From Vibrio jasicida CAIM 1864 = LMG 25398 (lineage in GTDB: Bacteria > Pseudomonadota > Gammaproteobacteria > Enterobacterales > Vibrionaceae): 64,000 bases of DNA. Below the pieces are notes generated by a model, which worked only from the letters and a program-made list of their open reading frames with translations, had not been told where the DNA came from and did no database searches. The DNA lies in contig NZ_BAOG01000063.1 of assembly GCF_000400365.1 (NCBI RefSeq), forward strand, positions 124,001 through 188,000, read 5' to 3'. Made by a program: the position numbers and the translations under genes. Shown piece after piece: positions 63,963-64,000 of the stretch (positions within the stretch are counted from its first letter, which is position 1; each line of letters starts with the position of its first letter).

Positions 63963-64000
63963 ATGTATCAGAACCTACAACGTCATCGTGTTGGCTTGTA
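63963..64000 (+). CDS. ulaE: start of a probable UlaE (L-xylulose-5-phosphate 3-epimerase), cut by the window
   Basis: Only 12 codons are visible (MYQNLQRHRVGL), after a strong GGGGG ribosome site eight bases beyond the ulaD stop. The final RVGL would lead into the LGIYEKALP-type start of UlaE. The operon order and spacing make UlaE likely; the residues alone do not prove it. Confidence 0.6.
   Translation, partial: MYQNLQRHRVGL

Overview
The window looks like part of a Vibrio genome, most likely a Harveyi-clade species and probably its second chromosome. The reasons are a YeeN/YebC-family regulator beside a small DUF3283-like protein, two GltS symporters, an outward ABC/LolA-like operon and a complete ascorbate (ula) operon; I recall this kind of content from Vibrio chromosome 2. 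The species cannot be fixed from the sequence alone. No rRNA, tRNA, transposase, integrase or CRISPR array was seen.

Left part (1-30700), core-like, moderate GC: the end of a hybrid histidine kinase; a DUF3283-like gene; a yeeN-type gene; a RodA paralogue preceded by a structured, terminator-ending leader; a DUF2955/HlyD efflux pair with a divergent LysR gene; a seven-gene operon (periplasmic protein, MacB-like ATPase and permease, LolA-like protein, beta-barrel candidate, LytS-type kinase, LytTR regulator); a DUF2268 protein, PpiB, a chemoreceptor, a DCC protein, a DUF4344 protein and a CatB-type acetyltransferase; a candidate structured RNA just before gltS copy 1; a TetR regulon (SDR, OsmC, flavin oxidase, TetR, TPR protein) tied together by a recurring palindrome; a YtrA-like GntR/ABC-2 operon with its own palindrome; and gltS copy 2.

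Middle part (about 30900-56600), accessory and mostly AT-rich outside the urease genes: uncharacterised proteins, a TrkH potassium channel subunit, a Cys/His-cluster protein, the urease operon ureDABCEFG followed by a DMT-type permease, a FecBCD-type ABC importer (candidate nickel or metal-chelate uptake), a triple-RidA fusion, Rnk, a second orphan ureG and a secreted alpha-carbonic anhydrase. Four related AraC-family regulators of the UreR/ToxT type are spread through it: two on the plus strand to the left of the urease operon and two on the minus strand to its right. A short ORF resembling the sensor half of this family makes a possible fifth. Together this reads as a urease island in which urea is split to ammonia and CO2, nickel supply and GTP-dependent maturation are locally encoded, and periplasmic carbonic anhydrase could turn the CO2 into bicarbonate. 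That layout recalls the acid-acclimation logic of gastric Helicobacter, but here it is an inference.

Right part (57000-64000): the ascorbate utilisation locus, with ulaG and the DeoR-type ulaR on the minus strand and a divergent operon for a fused EIIC-EIIB permease, EIIA, UlaF, a Cof-type HAD phosphatase, UlaD and the first codons of a probable UlaE. The divergent promoter region carries helically phased TGATT repeats.
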